A stretch of DNA of 55,467 nt from contig CAMHNI010000019.1 of assembly GCA_946186505.1 (NCBI GenBank), positions 1-55,467 of the forward strand. The letters are read 5' to 3'. The number at the start of each line of letters is the position of its first letter. Within the stretch, counting starts at the first letter, position 1. Below the pieces are notes generated by a model that saw nothing but the letters and a program-made list of their open reading frames with translations, had not been told where the DNA came from and did no database searches. Source of the DNA: an uncultured Prevotellaceae bacterium. GTDB taxonomy: Bacteria; Bacteroidota; Bacteroidia; Bacteroidales; Bacteroidaceae. Position numbers and translations under genes: made by a program. Shown here piece by piece: positions 43,379-53,238 of this stretch.

Positions 43379-44041
43379 ATGCCGTTTCATGTGCCAATCA
43401 ATATTCTGGATTTCATCTTTAAGGGCATGCTTATAGGGATGATAGCGTCGGCGCCTATGGGGCCGGTGGGCATTCTCTGTGTGCAGCGTACACTGAACAA
43501 GGGACGGTGGTACGGCTTTGCCACGGGGTTGGGTGCTGCCGTGAGTGACATCATCTATGCAGGTATCGCCGGCTTCGGTATGTCGTTCGTTATGGACTTC
43601 ATCAACAACGACCAGAACCGTTTCTATCTGCAGATTATCGGTTCGTTGTTGCTGTTATGCTTTGGGTTCTACACCTACCGCAGCGACCCGACAAAGAAGA
43701 TGCACCAGTCGGGACAGCAGAAGGGTACGGTGTGGTACAATACATGGACGGCCTTCTTGGTGACATTCAGTAATCCGCTGATTATCTTCCTCTTTCTGGC
43801 TATGTACGCCCAGTTCGCCTTCGTGCTGCCTGACCATCCTTTCGAGATGCTCGTGGGCTTCCTGAGTATTGTAGGCGGTGCTCTGCTGTGGTGGTGGGGA
43901 CTGACGTGGCTGGTGGACAAGATTAGGGTGAAGTTCGACGAGAACGGCATCAAGATTATCAACCAGGTGATTGGCGTGGCGGTGATTATCGGCAGCGTCA
44001 TTATGCTGTTAGGCACAACGACCAACCTGTTACGCTGGTGA
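43379..44041 (+). CDS. LysE family amino-acid exporter-like membrane protein
   Basis: The 220-residue protein has about six hydrophobic helices and the LysE/RhtB-type start FKGMLIGMIASAPMGPVGILCVQRTLNKG, where the GPVG loop is family-conserved. It also has TFSNPLIIFLFLAMYAQ in the middle. It should sit in the inner membrane and may export an amino acid or related small molecule. Start 43379 is taken because the longer frame would begin upstream of the promoter. It opens an operon with DUF4924, rfbD and perhaps prfC. Confidence 0.85.
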   Translation: MPFHVPINILDFIFKGMLIGMIASAPMGPVGILCVQRTLNKGRWYGFATGLGAAVSDIIYAGIAGFGMSFVMDFINNDQNRFYLQIIGSLLLLCFGFYTYRSDPTKKMHQSGQQKGTVWYNTWTAFLVTFSNPLIIFLFLAMYAQFAFVLPDHPFEMLVGFLSIVGGALLWWWGLTWLVDKIRVKFDENGIKIINQVIGVAVIIGSVIMLLGTTTNLLRW

Positions 44042-44081
44042 AGACAGTAAATCGTAAATTACAAAATAGTAAATAATCAAG

Positions 44082-44627
44082 GTGTATATTGCACAGAAAT
44101 TGCGTAAGAACAACATTGCCGAGTATCTGTTGTATATGTGGCAGGTAGAGGACATTATCAGGGCTTTCGGCTGTTCGCTGAGCCGCATCAAGCGGGATTA
44201 TATCGAGCGTTTCGACTATACGGACGAGCAGAAGGAGGAAGAACTGGACTGGTTTGGCAACCTCATACGGATGATGAATCAGGAGGGTTGCCGTGAACAG
44301 GGACACTTGCAGATCAACAAGGTGACGCTGCAGATGCTCATTGAACTGCATACACAACTGCTGGAGTCGCCTAAGTTCCCCTTCTACAACACGGCTTACT
44401 ACAAGGTGCTGCCGTTCATCGTCGAGCTGCGTAACCGTGGGGCTGACAAGCAGATGAACGAGATAGAGACGTGCTTCAATGCACTCTATGGCGTGATGAT
44501 GCTGCGCCTGCAGCAGAAGGAGGTGACGCCGAATACCGAGCATGCCGTGAAGGAAATCTCGACGTTTATCGGCATGCTCTCCGACTACTACAAGAAAGAC
44601 AAGGAAGAAGGACTGAAATTTGAATAA
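44082..44627 (+). CDS. DUF4924 family protein
   Basis: The 181-residue, largely helical soluble protein starts with GTG and reads YIAQKLRKNNIAEYLLYMWQVEDIIRAFG, the pattern of DUF4924, a Bacteroidetes family of unknown function. There is no signal peptide or membrane span. It lies 40 bp after the LysE-type gene across an AT-rich TAAATCGTAAAT-like spacer and two bases before rfbD. Confidence 0.82.
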   Translation: MYIAQKLRKNNIAEYLLYMWQVEDIIRAFGCSLSRIKRDYIERFDYTDEQKEEELDWFGNLIRMMNQEGCREQGHLQINKVTLQMLIELHTQLLESPKFPFYNTAYYKVLPFIVELRNRGADKQMNEIETCFNALYGVMMLRLQQKEVTPNTEHAVKEISTFIGMLSDYYKKDKEEGLKFE

Positions 44628-44629
44628 TA

Positions 44630-45481
44630 ATGAACATATTGATTACCGGCTGTAATGGCCAATTAGGAAACGAGATGCAACTGCTGGAGGCCAAGAACCC
44701 CCAGCACACCTATTTTAATACGGATGTTGAGGAACTCGACATCACCGACCGCGAGACGGTTGTTGCCTTCGTGGAGCACAACCAGATAGACGGTATCGTG
44801 AACTGTGCGGCTTATACCGCTGTTGACAAAGCTGAGGAGAATCAGGAACTCTGCGATCTGCTGAACCGTGTGGCTCCGGGCTACTTGGCCGAGGCCATCG
44901 AGCGTCGCGGCGGCTGGCTGATACAGATCTCGACCGACTACGTGTTCGACGGTACGAACCACACACCCTACGTAGAGACCGACCCTGTCTGTCCCAACAG
45001 CGTCTATGGCCGCACGAAGCTGGCTGGTGAGGAGGCTGCCCAGCAGGCCTGTCCGAATACGATGATTATCCGCACGGCGTGGCTCTACTCAACGTTCGGC
45101 AACAACTTCGTGAAGACGATGATAAGGCTCGGCAAGGAGCGTCAGGAACTGGGTGTCATCTTCGACCAGATAGGAACGCCTACGTACGCTCGCGACCTGG
45201 CCGTCGCCATCTTTGCTGCCATTAATCAAGGCGTGAAGCCTGGTGTATATCATTTTAGCAATGAGGGCGTTATCTCGTGGTACGACTTTACGAAGGCCAT
45301 TCACCGCATTGCCGGTATCAGCAGTTGTCATGTCCGTCCGCTCCACACGTCGGAGTATCCTACGCCCGCCGCTCGTCCCCACTACTCTGTGCTCGACAAG
45401 ACGAAGATCAAGCAGACGTATGGCCTCGAGATTCCGTATTGGGAGGAGAGTCTGAGTGAGTGTGTCGCAAAGTTACTTTAG
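44630..45481 (+). CDS. rfbD: dTDP-4-dehydrorhamnose reductase
   Basis: The 283-residue short-chain reductase (RmlD) makes dTDP-L-rhamnose with NADPH. It has ITGCNGQLGNEM (residues 5-16), the catalytic pair Y126-GRT-K130, STDYVFDG (101-108) and RTAWLYSTFGNNFVKTM. It starts two bases after the DUF4924 stop. The partner epimerase rfbC is at 14330, so the rhamnose pathway is split between loci. Confidence 0.94.
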   Translation: MNILITGCNGQLGNEMQLLEAKNPQHTYFNTDVEELDITDRETVVAFVEHNQIDGIVNCAAYTAVDKAEENQELCDLLNRVAPGYLAEAIERRGGWLIQISTDYVFDGTNHTPYVETDPVCPNSVYGRTKLAGEEAAQQACPNTMIIRTAWLYSTFGNNFVKTMIRLGKERQELGVIFDQIGTPTYARDLAVAIFAAINQGVKPGVYHFSNEGVISWYDFTKAIHRIAGISSCHVRPLHTSEYPTPAARPHYSVLDKTKIKQTYGLEIPYWEESLSECVAKLL

Positions 45482-45493
45482 GTGTTCTTTTTT

Positions 45494-45561
45494 GGCACGG
45501 ATTAACACGGCTTTAATGTATTTAGCCGTGTCTTTAGAATAAAGCCGTGTTAATCCGTGCC
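45494..45561. repeat. Perfect 21-bp inverted repeat without a gene
   Basis: Arms at 45494-45514 and 45541-45561 are exact reverse complements, starting GGCACGGATTAACACGG, around a 26-bp loop that holds a further CCGTGT-like copy. The arm contains a repeated CACGG unit. It lies between rfbD and prfC and could act as a hairpin terminator or processing site, although no T-run follows it. Confidence 0.85.
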
Positions 45562-45608
45562 TCCCCCAAAATGTGAGTATCCTCCGTACATGATATTAAA
45601 TTAGAAAT

Positions 45609-47198
45609 ATGAATCAAGAGATAGAGAGAAGAAGAACGTTTGCGATTATTTCGCACCCCGATGCCGGTAAGACGACGCTGACCGAGAAGTTCCTGCTTTT
45701 CGGCGGACAGATACAGGTGGCCGGTGCAGTGAAGAACAATAAAATCAAGAAGACGGCGACGTCGGACTGGATGGACATCGAGAAACAACGCGGTATCTCA
45801 GTATCGACGTCTGTGATGGAGTTTGACTATACGCCGGAGGGAAAGGATATAGAATATAAGGTGAATATCCTTGATACTCCGGGTCACCAGGACTTTGCTG
45901 AAGACACGTTCCGCACGTTGACTGCCGTTGACTCGGCTATCATCGTGGTGGATGGCGCCAAGGGTGTGGAGACACAGACGCGTAAGCTGATGACCGTCTG
46001 CCGCATGAGGAAGACACCCGTTATCATCTTCATCAACAAAATGGACCGTGAAGGCCGTGACCCCTTCGACCTGCTTGACGAACTGGAACAGGAACTGGAA
46101 ATCAAGGTGCGCCCGCTCAGCTGGCCCATCAACCAGGGTGCCAAGTTCAAGGGCGTCTATAACATCTACGAGCAGAAGCTCGACCTTTTTACGCCTGACA
46201 AGCAGCGCGTGACGGAGAAGGTAAGTGTGGAGCTCGGTTCCTCCGAGCTCGACCAACGCATCGGAGAAACCGATGCCGCCAAGCTACGCGAGGACCTGGA
46301 GCTGGTGGACGGTGTCTATCCGGAGTTCGATGTTGAGACTTATCGTTCGGCTGAAGTCGCTCCCGTCTTCTTTGGCTCGGCGCTGAACAATTTCGGTGTG
46401 CAGGAATTGCTGAACTGTTTCGTAGAGATTGCCCCGTCGCCTCGTCCCACGAAGGCCGAGGAGCGTGAGGTGGAGCCTGAGGAGCCGAAGTTCACGGGCT
46501 TCATCTTCAAGATTACCGCCAACATCGACCCCAACCACCGCTCGTGCATTGCCTTTTGCAAGGTCTGCTCGGGCAAGTTTCAGCGCAACCAACCCTACCT
46601 GCACGTGCGTCAGGGCAAGACGATGCGCTTTACGTCGCCTACGCAGTTTATGGCCCAGCGCAAGTCAACCATTGATGAGGCGTGGCCGGGCGACATTGTT
46701 GGACTGCCCGACACCGGCGGCATCTTCAAGATTGGCGACACGCTGACTGAGGGCGAGCCGCTGCATTTCCGTGGGCTTCCCTCGTTCTCGCCCGAGCTGT
46801 TCAAGTACATCGAGAACGACGACCCGATGAAGTCCAAGCAACTGCAGAAGGGTATTGATCAGCTGATGGACGAAGGTGTTGCCCAGCTGTTCGTCAACCA
46901 GTTCAATGGGCGCAAGATCATCGGCACCGTCGGTCAGCTGCAGTTCGAGGTTATCCAGTACCGCTTAGAGAACGAGTATAACGCCAAGTGCCGCTGGGAA
47001 CCGGTTCATCTGTACAAGGCCTGCTGGATTTCTTCCGACAACGAACAGGAATTGGAAGCCTTCAAGAAACGTAAGTACCAGTATATGGCCAAGGACAAGG
47101 AAGGACGTGACGTGTTCCTCGCCGACTCCGGCTACGTGCTGAGTATGGCGCAGCAGGACTTCGAGCACATACAGTTCCACTTTACAAGTGAGTTTTAA
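45609..47198 (+). CDS. prfC: Peptide chain release factor 3
   Basis: The 529-residue GTPase recycles RF1/RF2 from the ribosome after termination. It has the G1 loop SHPDAGKTT (about residues 15-23), the [16 protein letters not shown] switch II, and the [19 protein letters not shown] segment that distinguishes RF3 from EF-G. Domain II and III sequences ([19 protein letters not shown]) are complete. It starts 48 bp after the inverted repeat; no consensus promoter is visible. Confidence 0.95.
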   Translation: MNQEIERRRTFAIISHPDAGKTTLTEKFLLFGGQIQVAGAVKNNKIKKTATSDWMDIEKQRGISVSTSVMEFDYTPEGKDIEYKVNILDTPGHQDFAEDTFRTLTAVDSAIIVVDGAKGVETQTRKLMTVCRMRKTPVIIFINKMDREGRDPFDLLDELEQELEIKVRPLSWPINQGAKFKGVYNIYEQKLDLFTPDKQRVTEKVSVELGSSELDQRIGETDAAKLREDLELVDGVYPEFDVETYRSAEVAPVFFGSALNNFGVQELLNCFVEIAPSPRPTKAEEREVEPEEPKFTGFIFKITANIDPNHRSCIAFCKVCSGKFQRNQPYLHVRQGKTMRFTSPTQFMAQRKSTIDEAWPGDIVGLPDTGGIFKIGDTLTEGEPLHFRGLPSFSPELFKYIENDDPMKSKQLQKGIDQLMDEGVAQLFVNQFNGRKIIGTVGQLQFEVIQYRLENEYNAKCRWEPVHLYKACWISSDNEQELEAFKKRKYQYMAKDKEGRDVFLADSGYVLSMAQQDFEHIQFHFTSEF

Positions 47199-47200
47199 TA

Positions 47201-47806
47201 ATGAGTAGTAATAAAAGAATCAGAATTATGACTCGCGAAGAAGATATTAAGAAGGCCGTTGAGGTGATGAGGCAGGGTGGGGTGATACTCTACCCGACGG
47301 ACACCGTCTGGGGCATCGGCTGCGACGCCACCAATGCCGAGGCCGTCAAGAAAGTGTACGACATCAAGCAGCGGGACGACTCGAAGGCACTCATCTGTCT
47401 GGTTGACTCGGATGCCCGCCTGCAACGCTATGTCCGCGATGTGCCCGATGTGGCTTGGCAGCTGATAGACAGTCTGAAGGAAGGCGGTAAGCCCACCACG
47501 CTGATTCTTGACGGAGCCGTCAATCTGGCTCCTAACCTCATTGCCGAGGATGGCTCCATAGGCATTCGCATAACAAATGAGCCTTTCTCGAAGGAGCTGT
47601 GCTTCCGTTTCCAGAAAGCCATCGTATCAACATCAGCCAATATCAGCGGTGAACCGGCGGCGCAGAATTACCATGACATCGACCCCCGTGTTCTGGATGC
47701 CGTCGATTACGTCTGCTGGAGCCGACGTCAGGAACATTATCCGCACACCCCGTCGAGCATCATCAAGCTGGGAAAGGGCGGCGAAGTGACTATTATCAGG
47801 AAATAA
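47201..47806 (+). CDS. Threonylcarbamoyl-AMP synthase (TsaC/Sua5/YrdC)
   Basis: The 201-residue YrdC-domain protein makes threonylcarbamoyl-adenylate for t6A37 in ANN-decoding tRNAs. Motifs are VILYPTDTVWGIGCDATN, KQRDDSKALICLV, and STSANISGEPAAQNY at the C-terminal side. There is no Sua5 C-terminal domain, so it is TsaC-like. Two starts are possible, ATG 47201 and ATG 47228; the second begins MTREEDIKKAV and may be the real one. Its stop overlaps the next start (TAATG). Confidence 0.9.
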   Translation: MSSNKRIRIMTREEDIKKAVEVMRQGGVILYPTDTVWGIGCDATNAEAVKKVYDIKQRDDSKALICLVDSDARLQRYVRDVPDVAWQLIDSLKEGGKPTTLILDGAVNLAPNLIAEDGSIGIRITNEPFSKELCFRFQKAIVSTSANISGEPAAQNYHDIDPRVLDAVDYVCWSRRQEHYPHTPSSIIKLGKGGEVTIIRK

Positions 47807-48990
47807 TGCGGACGGCAATCGTTGGCGGCGGTGCGGCAGGTTTCTTCCTGGCCATCAACCTGAAGGAGATGGCTCCTGAGATGGAGGTCACTGTTATGGA
47901 GCGTAGCCGTCGGTTGCTGGCAAAGGTTGAGGTCTCCGGTGGTGGCCGTTGTAACTGTACCAACTCGTTTCAGTATGTCACAGATCTGTCGTCGGTCTAT
48001 CCCCGTGGCCACCGGCTTCTGAAACGACTCTTCAAGGGATTCGGTCCGCTTGACGCCTACCAGTGGTTTGAACGTCATGGCGTGAGACTGGTGACCCAGG
48101 AAGACGGATGCGTGTTTCCTGCTTCACAAGATGCCCATACCATTATCGACTGCTTCCTTCGCGAGGCTCGTCGCCATCAGGTCGAGATACGGACGCAGGT
48201 GAAAGTAGGTTCGCTTGGCGAACTCTCTGGTTATGACTTCGTTGTCGTTTGTACTGGCGGTTCGCCCCGCATAGAGGGCCTGCAATGGCTGGCCGAAGCA
48301 GGGCATGAAGTTGTGCAGCCTGTCCCCTCGCTTTTTTCGCTAAGTATTGCCGACAAGGCTTTGAACGGACTGATGGGTACGGTCATTGATGATGTGCAGG
48401 CAGGAATCCCCGGCACTCGTTTCCGTAGTGAAGGTCCGTTGCTCATCACTCATTGGGGCATCAGCGGACCTGCTGTCCTGCGATTGTCGAGCTATGCTGC
48501 CCGCCATCTGTATGAGGCTGCTTACGAGGTGCCGCTGAGCATCAATTGGAGTGGTTCGGGTGAAGGTGAGGTGCAGCAGCAGTTGGCAGCCATCGTTTCT
48601 CAGTATCCTCAGAAGCAGTTGCGCTCGGTGCGTCCTTTTAACCTGCCGGCACGCCTTTGGGACTACTTATTGCAGAAGACGGTTGGCAACCGGGCAGACA
48701 ACCGTTGGCAGGCTATCAGCCAGAAAGAGCGTAACCGGTTGGCAAATGTCCTGACAAACGACACCTATCGGACGGCAGGCCGTGCTGCGTTCCGCGATGA
48801 GTTTGTCACTTGTGGAGGCATTGCACTGGGCAGCGTAAATCCGGCGACGTTAGAGAGCCGTCATGTGCCGCATCTTTATTTTGCCGGCGAGGTGCTTGAT
48901 ATTGACGGTGTTACCGGCGGCTTCAACTACCAGGCAGCATGGACAACGGCCTATACCGTGGCAAAAGCCATTGCTTCTGCATCGGCCTGA
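47806..48990 (+). CDS. BaiN/HI0933-like FAD flavoprotein
   Basis: The 394-residue protein has the dinucleotide fold GGGAAGFFLAINL (residues 6-18), the family hallmark VEVSGGGRCNCTNS, TQEDGCVFPASQDA, and the C-terminal YFAGEVLDIDGVTGGFNYQAAWTTAYTVA. HI0933-like proteins bind FAD and are of uncertain function; some relatives reduce bile-acid intermediates, which should not be assumed here. It ends seven bases from the convergent helicase gene. Confidence 0.88.
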   Translation: MRTAIVGGGAAGFFLAINLKEMAPEMEVTVMERSRRLLAKVEVSGGGRCNCTNSFQYVTDLSSVYPRGHRLLKRLFKGFGPLDAYQWFERHGVRLVTQEDGCVFPASQDAHTIIDCFLREARRHQVEIRTQVKVGSLGELSGYDFVVVCTGGSPRIEGLQWLAEAGHEVVQPVPSLFSLSIADKALNGLMGTVIDDVQAGIPGTRFRSEGPLLITHWGISGPAVLRLSSYAARHLYEAAYEVPLSINWSGSGEGEVQQQLAAIVSQYPQKQLRSVRPFNLPARLWDYLLQKTVGNRADNRWQAISQKERNRLANVLTNDTYRTAGRAAFRDEFVTCGGIALGSVNPATLESRHVPHLYFAGEVLDIDGVTGGFNYQAAWTTAYTVAKAIASASA

Positions 48991-48997
48991 TGTCTTG

Positions 48998-50725
48998 TCA
49001 CTTCTTCTGTTGTAGTTTTTTCAGACGTTTGCGTGCGTCTGAGGCATCCGGGTAGAGCTCGAGGGCTTTCTCGTAATTGCGGATGGCGGCACTGGTCATG
49101 TGTTCCTGTTCGCACTCACGTCCTAAGATGGTGTACTCAGCCGCCAATCGTTTCAGCAGTTGGTTCTTGGTGTTGATTTCTTCCTCCAGCCTGTTGATTT
49201 CCTGCTTCTGGCGGTTGATGATCCCAAGCTTACGGCGAATGAAGCGTTTCACCGCAGGCTTCTCGATGTCGTAGCGGCTGTGGATGGCTTTGAAGAAGTT
49301 GTCAAGAAACAGGTCGAAGCGCCCCTGGTCAAAAGCGATGACGGCATCGTGGTACTCGCGGTCGGCCTTGCCTTCCTGCATGGCCTGTTGGATAATCTGC
49401 GGATTGTTGTAGCGCTGGGCGAACTGCACGACTTCGGCTCTGACGAATATGTCAGAGGGTCGGAGCGGCTCTTTCAGTGTGATGCCCTTCAGGGAACGGC
49501 AACGCGAGAGAGCCACGTAGGTCTGCCCACCGGCAAAGACACCGCCAGTGAAGTCGATGTTGACTTGTGAGAATGTCAGTCCCTGGCTTTTATGCACGGT
49601 GATGGCCCATGCCAGGCGTATGGGAAACTGGGTGTAGGTGCCTAACAGTTGTTCTTCGATCTTCTGTTCCTTTTCATTGAAGGTATAGCGCATGTTCTCC
49701 CATGTCTCTGGCTCGACATCATACTCCCGTCCCTCATCAGTGCGGATGGTGATGACTCCCTCATGACTGTCGATGGCGATGACCGTTCCTAATGTGCCGT
49801 TGACCCAACGTTTCTCCTTGTCGTTCTTGATGAATATTATCTGGGCACCAGGTTTCAACTGCAGTTCCATAGGAGTGGGCAGTGATGATTCGGGATAATC
49901 GCCTTTGATGATGCCGTGGAACGTGGTGGGCTGTCCGTCCAACCCGGCAAGCCGCTGTTCGTTGGTGTAATCGACAATGTCACGGCGGGCAGCAAGGATA
50001 ATTGACAGATCGTCTTCTTCGTCCTTAGTGGCAAGGGACCGGGGACTGGCCTGTTGGTTGAGTTCTTCCAAGTCCTGAGCCGTAGCTGTGTTATTGCGTA
50101 TGCGGTCAAGGATGGCTATGAAGTGGCTGTCTGTCTGGCGATAGACCTTGCGGAGTTCAATCGATACTACAGGCATCTGCTGCCACACTTTGGCATTGAA
50201 GAAAAAGGCAGATGGGTAGAACGGCTGTAATAGCTGGCGGTCTTCCTCCTTGACAACAGGCTCCAGCTGGTAGATGTCGCCGACAAGCAGCAGCTGTTTC
50301 CCACCGAAAGGTTCATAACTGCGGGTGTAGGTACGCAGCACCTTGTCGATGAAATCAATGATGTCGGCACGGACCATAGAGATCTCGTCGATGATGATGA
50401 GTTCTACTTCACGCAACAATTTGCGCTGGGCTGAGGTGTATTTCAGTGTCTCTTTGATGTGACGCCGGCTGTAACGCTGGTCATTAGGCAGCAGCGGATG
50501 GAAGGGCAGACGGAAGAAACTGTGCAGTGTTGCCCCTCCAGCGTTGACGGCGGCAATGCCCGTTGGTGCCAGTACGACGTGTTTCTTCTTGGTGTTGTCA
50601 GCCACGTAGCGCAGGAACGTAGATTTCCCCGTTCCTGCCTTTCCCGTGAGGAACAGCGAGCGACGGGTGTAGTTCACTATCTGCAAGGCATCCTGCCACT
50701 CCTTGTTGTCAAGATCAAGTTCCAT
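48998..50725 (-). CDS. Pif1/RecD-like helicase with C-terminal TPR-like region
   Basis: The 575-residue SF1B helicase has Walker A at residues 28-36 (GKAGTGKST), motif Ia LAPTGIAAVNAGG, Walker B IIDEISMVRAD, and the C-terminal SH3-like and VI motif WAITVHKSQGLTFSQV followed by YVALSRCRSLKG. The last about 100 residues are helical and basic, ending in a TPR-like pair (AAIRNYEKALELYPDASDARKRL). It may unwind DNA or G-quadruplexes; the role is inferred. Its ATG overlaps the PBP1A stop by one base. Confidence 0.88.
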   Translation of the reverse strand: MELDLDNKEWQDALQIVNYTRRSLFLTGKAGTGKSTFLRYVADNTKKKHVVLAPTGIAAVNAGGATLHSFFRLPFHPLLPNDQRYSRRHIKETLKYTSAQRKLLREVELIIIDEISMVRADIIDFIDKVLRTYTRSYEPFGGKQLLLVGDIYQLEPVVKEEDRQLLQPFYPSAFFFNAKVWQQMPVVSIELRKVYRQTDSHFIAILDRIRNNTATAQDLEELNQQASPRSLATKDEEDDLSIILAARRDIVDYTNEQRLAGLDGQPTTFHGIIKGDYPESSLPTPMELQLKPGAQIIFIKNDKEKRWVNGTLGTVIAIDSHEGVITIRTDEGREYDVEPETWENMRYTFNEKEQKIEEQLLGTYTQFPIRLAWAITVHKSQGLTFSQVNIDFTGGVFAGGQTYVALSRCRSLKGITLKEPLRPSDIFVRAEVVQFAQRYNNPQIIQQAMQEGKADREYHDAVIAFDQGRFDLFLDNFFKAIHSRYDIEKPAVKRFIRRKLGIINRQKQEINRLEEEINTKNQLLKRLAAEYTILGRECEQEHMTSAAIRNYEKALELYPDASDARKRLKKLQQKK

Positions 50726-53238
50726 TAGAAATATACATCCTCAAAATCGTCCTGTGCCTTTTTCTTTGGTTCCGTAGCCTCTCCGTTAGTGGCTTCTGGA
50801 GTGTCCTTGTCGGCATTGACTGGTTCCTGCGGCTTCATGACGGGATTGCCCTCGGCATCGAGTTCTATCTCATGCTCCATATCTTCGAAACCGAGACTAT
50901 CTACACTGAGTGAGTCGCTGTCACGAGGCGTATATACATACTGGCAGTTGAGGTACATGTCAGGTGTGATGCCCGGCTCCTTGGCACTGTCGAACTTGCC
51001 GTGGTAGTGCTTGAAGGCTGGGTCGCCGAGTACTGACTCATAGAAATAGCCGCAGATGGGCAGTGCGGTACGGGAGCCCTGGCCAAGCTGTCCGGTGCGG
51101 AAGTGAATACAACGGTACTCTCCGCCTACCCATGCGCCACAGACCAGTTTTGGCGAGACACCGACGAACCAGGCATCGGAGTGGTTGTTCGAGGTTCCGG
51201 TCTTGCCGCCGAACTCCGTGTCAGAGTATTTGCCTACATAGCCCCAGAGGCTCATAGACGTGGCACCGCGTTCCGTCAAGCCACCGCGCAGCAATTGCTG
51301 TACAAGGTAGGCACTGCGGTAGGGGATGGCCTGCTGCTGTTCTGCAGGTGCCTTGTAGATCTCGTTGCCGTCACGGTCAAGGATGCGGGTCACGAGGACA
51401 GGATCGTGGACACGACCGTCGTTGATGACGGTAGAGTAGCTGTTGACAAGTTCCAGTAGGTTGACATCACTGGCGCCGAGTGCCAGTGACGGCGTTGGGT
51501 CAAGCTCGCTCCTAATGCCCATGGCACGGGCAGTGTTGGCCACATTTTTGATGCCTACCTCCTGGCCTAACTTGACGGCTACAGAGTTGATGCTTTGTGC
51601 GAATGCTACACGTAGCGGCATCGAGTCGCCAGTGAAGTAGCCGTTGGCATTGGTGGGTGCCCAGGTTACTTCCTTCTTCTTGGCACTGTCATACACCTTC
51701 ATGGCGAAATAGGAGTCGCGGCGACGGTCGCAAGGTGTCAGTCCCTGGTTCATGGCCTCGGTATAGACGAAGAGCTTGAAGGTAGAACCTGGCTGGCGCA
51801 TGGCCGTCACCTTGTCATATTTCCATGAGTTGAAGTCGATATCGCCTACCCAGGCCTTGATATGGCCGGTGTTCGGCTCGACGGCCACAAAGCTGCAGTG
51901 CATGAAGCGCACCATGTAGCGTATGCTGTCGAGGGTTGACATCTCTCGCTCCACCGTGCCATTCTCGTAGTCGAAGAGTTTCACAGTGTGGGGCTTGTTA
52001 AGGTAGTAACTGATGCTGTCGGGCTCGTTGGGGAACCGCTTGCTGAGTATCTTGTAATAAGGCTGCCGCTTGGCAATGTCCTCAATGAATCCTGGTATCT
52101 CACGATGAAGTTCATCCTGCCAGGGATTGGTCTTCCCCCAGTGCGAGTCGAAATTCTTCTGTACCTGCTTCATCTGTTTCAGGGCAGCAGCTTCAGCGTA
52201 GCGCTGCATACGGGTGTCGAGGGTCGTGTAAATCTTCAGACCGTCGGTGTAAAGGTCGTAGCCATTGTCGCGGCACCACTCACGCAGATTGTTAGCCACC
52301 GCCTCGCGGAAGTAGTTGGCCTGACCGTCGTAGGCATTTTCAACGCTGAAGTCCAGGTCTATCTCGGTTGTCTTCAGCGAGTCGAAGGCGGCCTCCGTCA
52401 GATGGTTATGCTTCCGCATGTTGTCTAAGACGACATTGCGGCGCTTCACGGCATTGTCAGGGTGTATGCGGGGGTTGTAGTAGGTGGTGGCTTTGAGCAT
52501 GCCTACTAACACGGCAGCCTGTTCTACGGTCAGCTCCTTCGGCGTGGTGCCGAAATAGGTCTTGGCAGCCGTCTTGATACCGAAGGCGTTCGAACCGAAA
52601 TCTACGGTGTTGGCATATTGTGTCAGTATCTCCTCCTTGGTGAAGAAGTATTCCAGTTTGTAGGCTGTTATCCATTCCTTGCTTTTCATGATAAGCATCT
52701 TCAAACCGGGGATGTTGCCTAACAGTCCCATAGAATATTCTGTGCGCACACGGAAGAGATTCTTTGCCAGCTGCTGGGTGATGGTCGAAGCCCCTCGGGC
52801 GTCGTGGTGCAGTACGTAGTCCTTCAAGGCGGCTCCGAAAGCCGTGTAGTCAATGCCGTGGTGCGAGTAGAATCGCTCGTCCTCGGTATCGATGAGTGCT
52901 TCCCAGAAGACGGGGTTGACATCCTCGTAGTTGACAGGTGTGCGGTTCTCACTGAAGAACTTGCCTATCTGCTGACCGTCGGCACTGTAGATCTCAGAAG
53001 CTTGTGCCGGTCGCTTGTTCTTAATCATCTGCATGGACGGCGACTTGCCGAAGAGCCACAGGAAGTTGCAATCGACGGCTAGCAGGTAGAGTACGAACAT
53101 GACCATAATGGAGGCAATGGCGGACACTATCTTGATATACCACGGACGCCCTTTGAAGATGTGTACGTACCAGTTGACTGCTCCCTTGACGATTCTCCAC
53201 GGGAGACTCAGTATGCTTTTTTTACTTTCTTTACTCAT
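50725..53238 (-). CDS. Class A penicillin-binding protein 1A
   Basis: The 837-residue bifunctional enzyme polymerises and crosslinks peptidoglycan. It has one membrane span (about residues 36-54). The GT51 domain has the catalytic glutamate E119 in [14 protein letters not shown], and [14 protein letters not shown]. The transpeptidase has the SxxK serine in PGSTFKLF (about residue 484), SIN-S in [12 protein letters not shown], and GGKTGTSNN near residue 678. The C-terminus is a long acidic low-complexity tail. The start overlaps miaA by eight bases. Confidence 0.93.
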   Translation of the reverse strand: MSKESKKSILSLPWRIVKGAVNWYVHIFKGRPWYIKIVSAIASIMVMFVLYLLAVDCNFLWLFGKSPSMQMIKNKRPAQASEIYSADGQQIGKFFSENRTPVNYEDVNPVFWEALIDTEDERFYSHHGIDYTAFGAALKDYVLHHDARGASTITQQLAKNLFRVRTEYSMGLLGNIPGLKMLIMKSKEWITAYKLEYFFTKEEILTQYANTVDFGSNAFGIKTAAKTYFGTTPKELTVEQAAVLVGMLKATTYYNPRIHPDNAVKRRNVVLDNMRKHNHLTEAAFDSLKTTEIDLDFSVENAYDGQANYFREAVANNLREWCRDNGYDLYTDGLKIYTTLDTRMQRYAEAAALKQMKQVQKNFDSHWGKTNPWQDELHREIPGFIEDIAKRQPYYKILSKRFPNEPDSISYYLNKPHTVKLFDYENGTVEREMSTLDSIRYMVRFMHCSFVAVEPNTGHIKAWVGDIDFNSWKYDKVTAMRQPGSTFKLFVYTEAMNQGLTPCDRRRDSYFAMKVYDSAKKKEVTWAPTNANGYFTGDSMPLRVAFAQSINSVAVKLGQEVGIKNVANTARAMGIRSELDPTPSLALGASDVNLLELVNSYSTVINDGRVHDPVLVTRILDRDGNEIYKAPAEQQQAIPYRSAYLVQQLLRGGLTERGATSMSLWGYVGKYSDTEFGGKTGTSNNHSDAWFVGVSPKLVCGAWVGGEYRCIHFRTGQLGQGSRTALPICGYFYESVLGDPAFKHYHGKFDSAKEPGITPDMYLNCQYVYTPRDSDSLSVDSLGFEDMEHEIELDAEGNPVMKPQEPVNADKDTPEATNGEATEPKKKAQDDFEDVYF

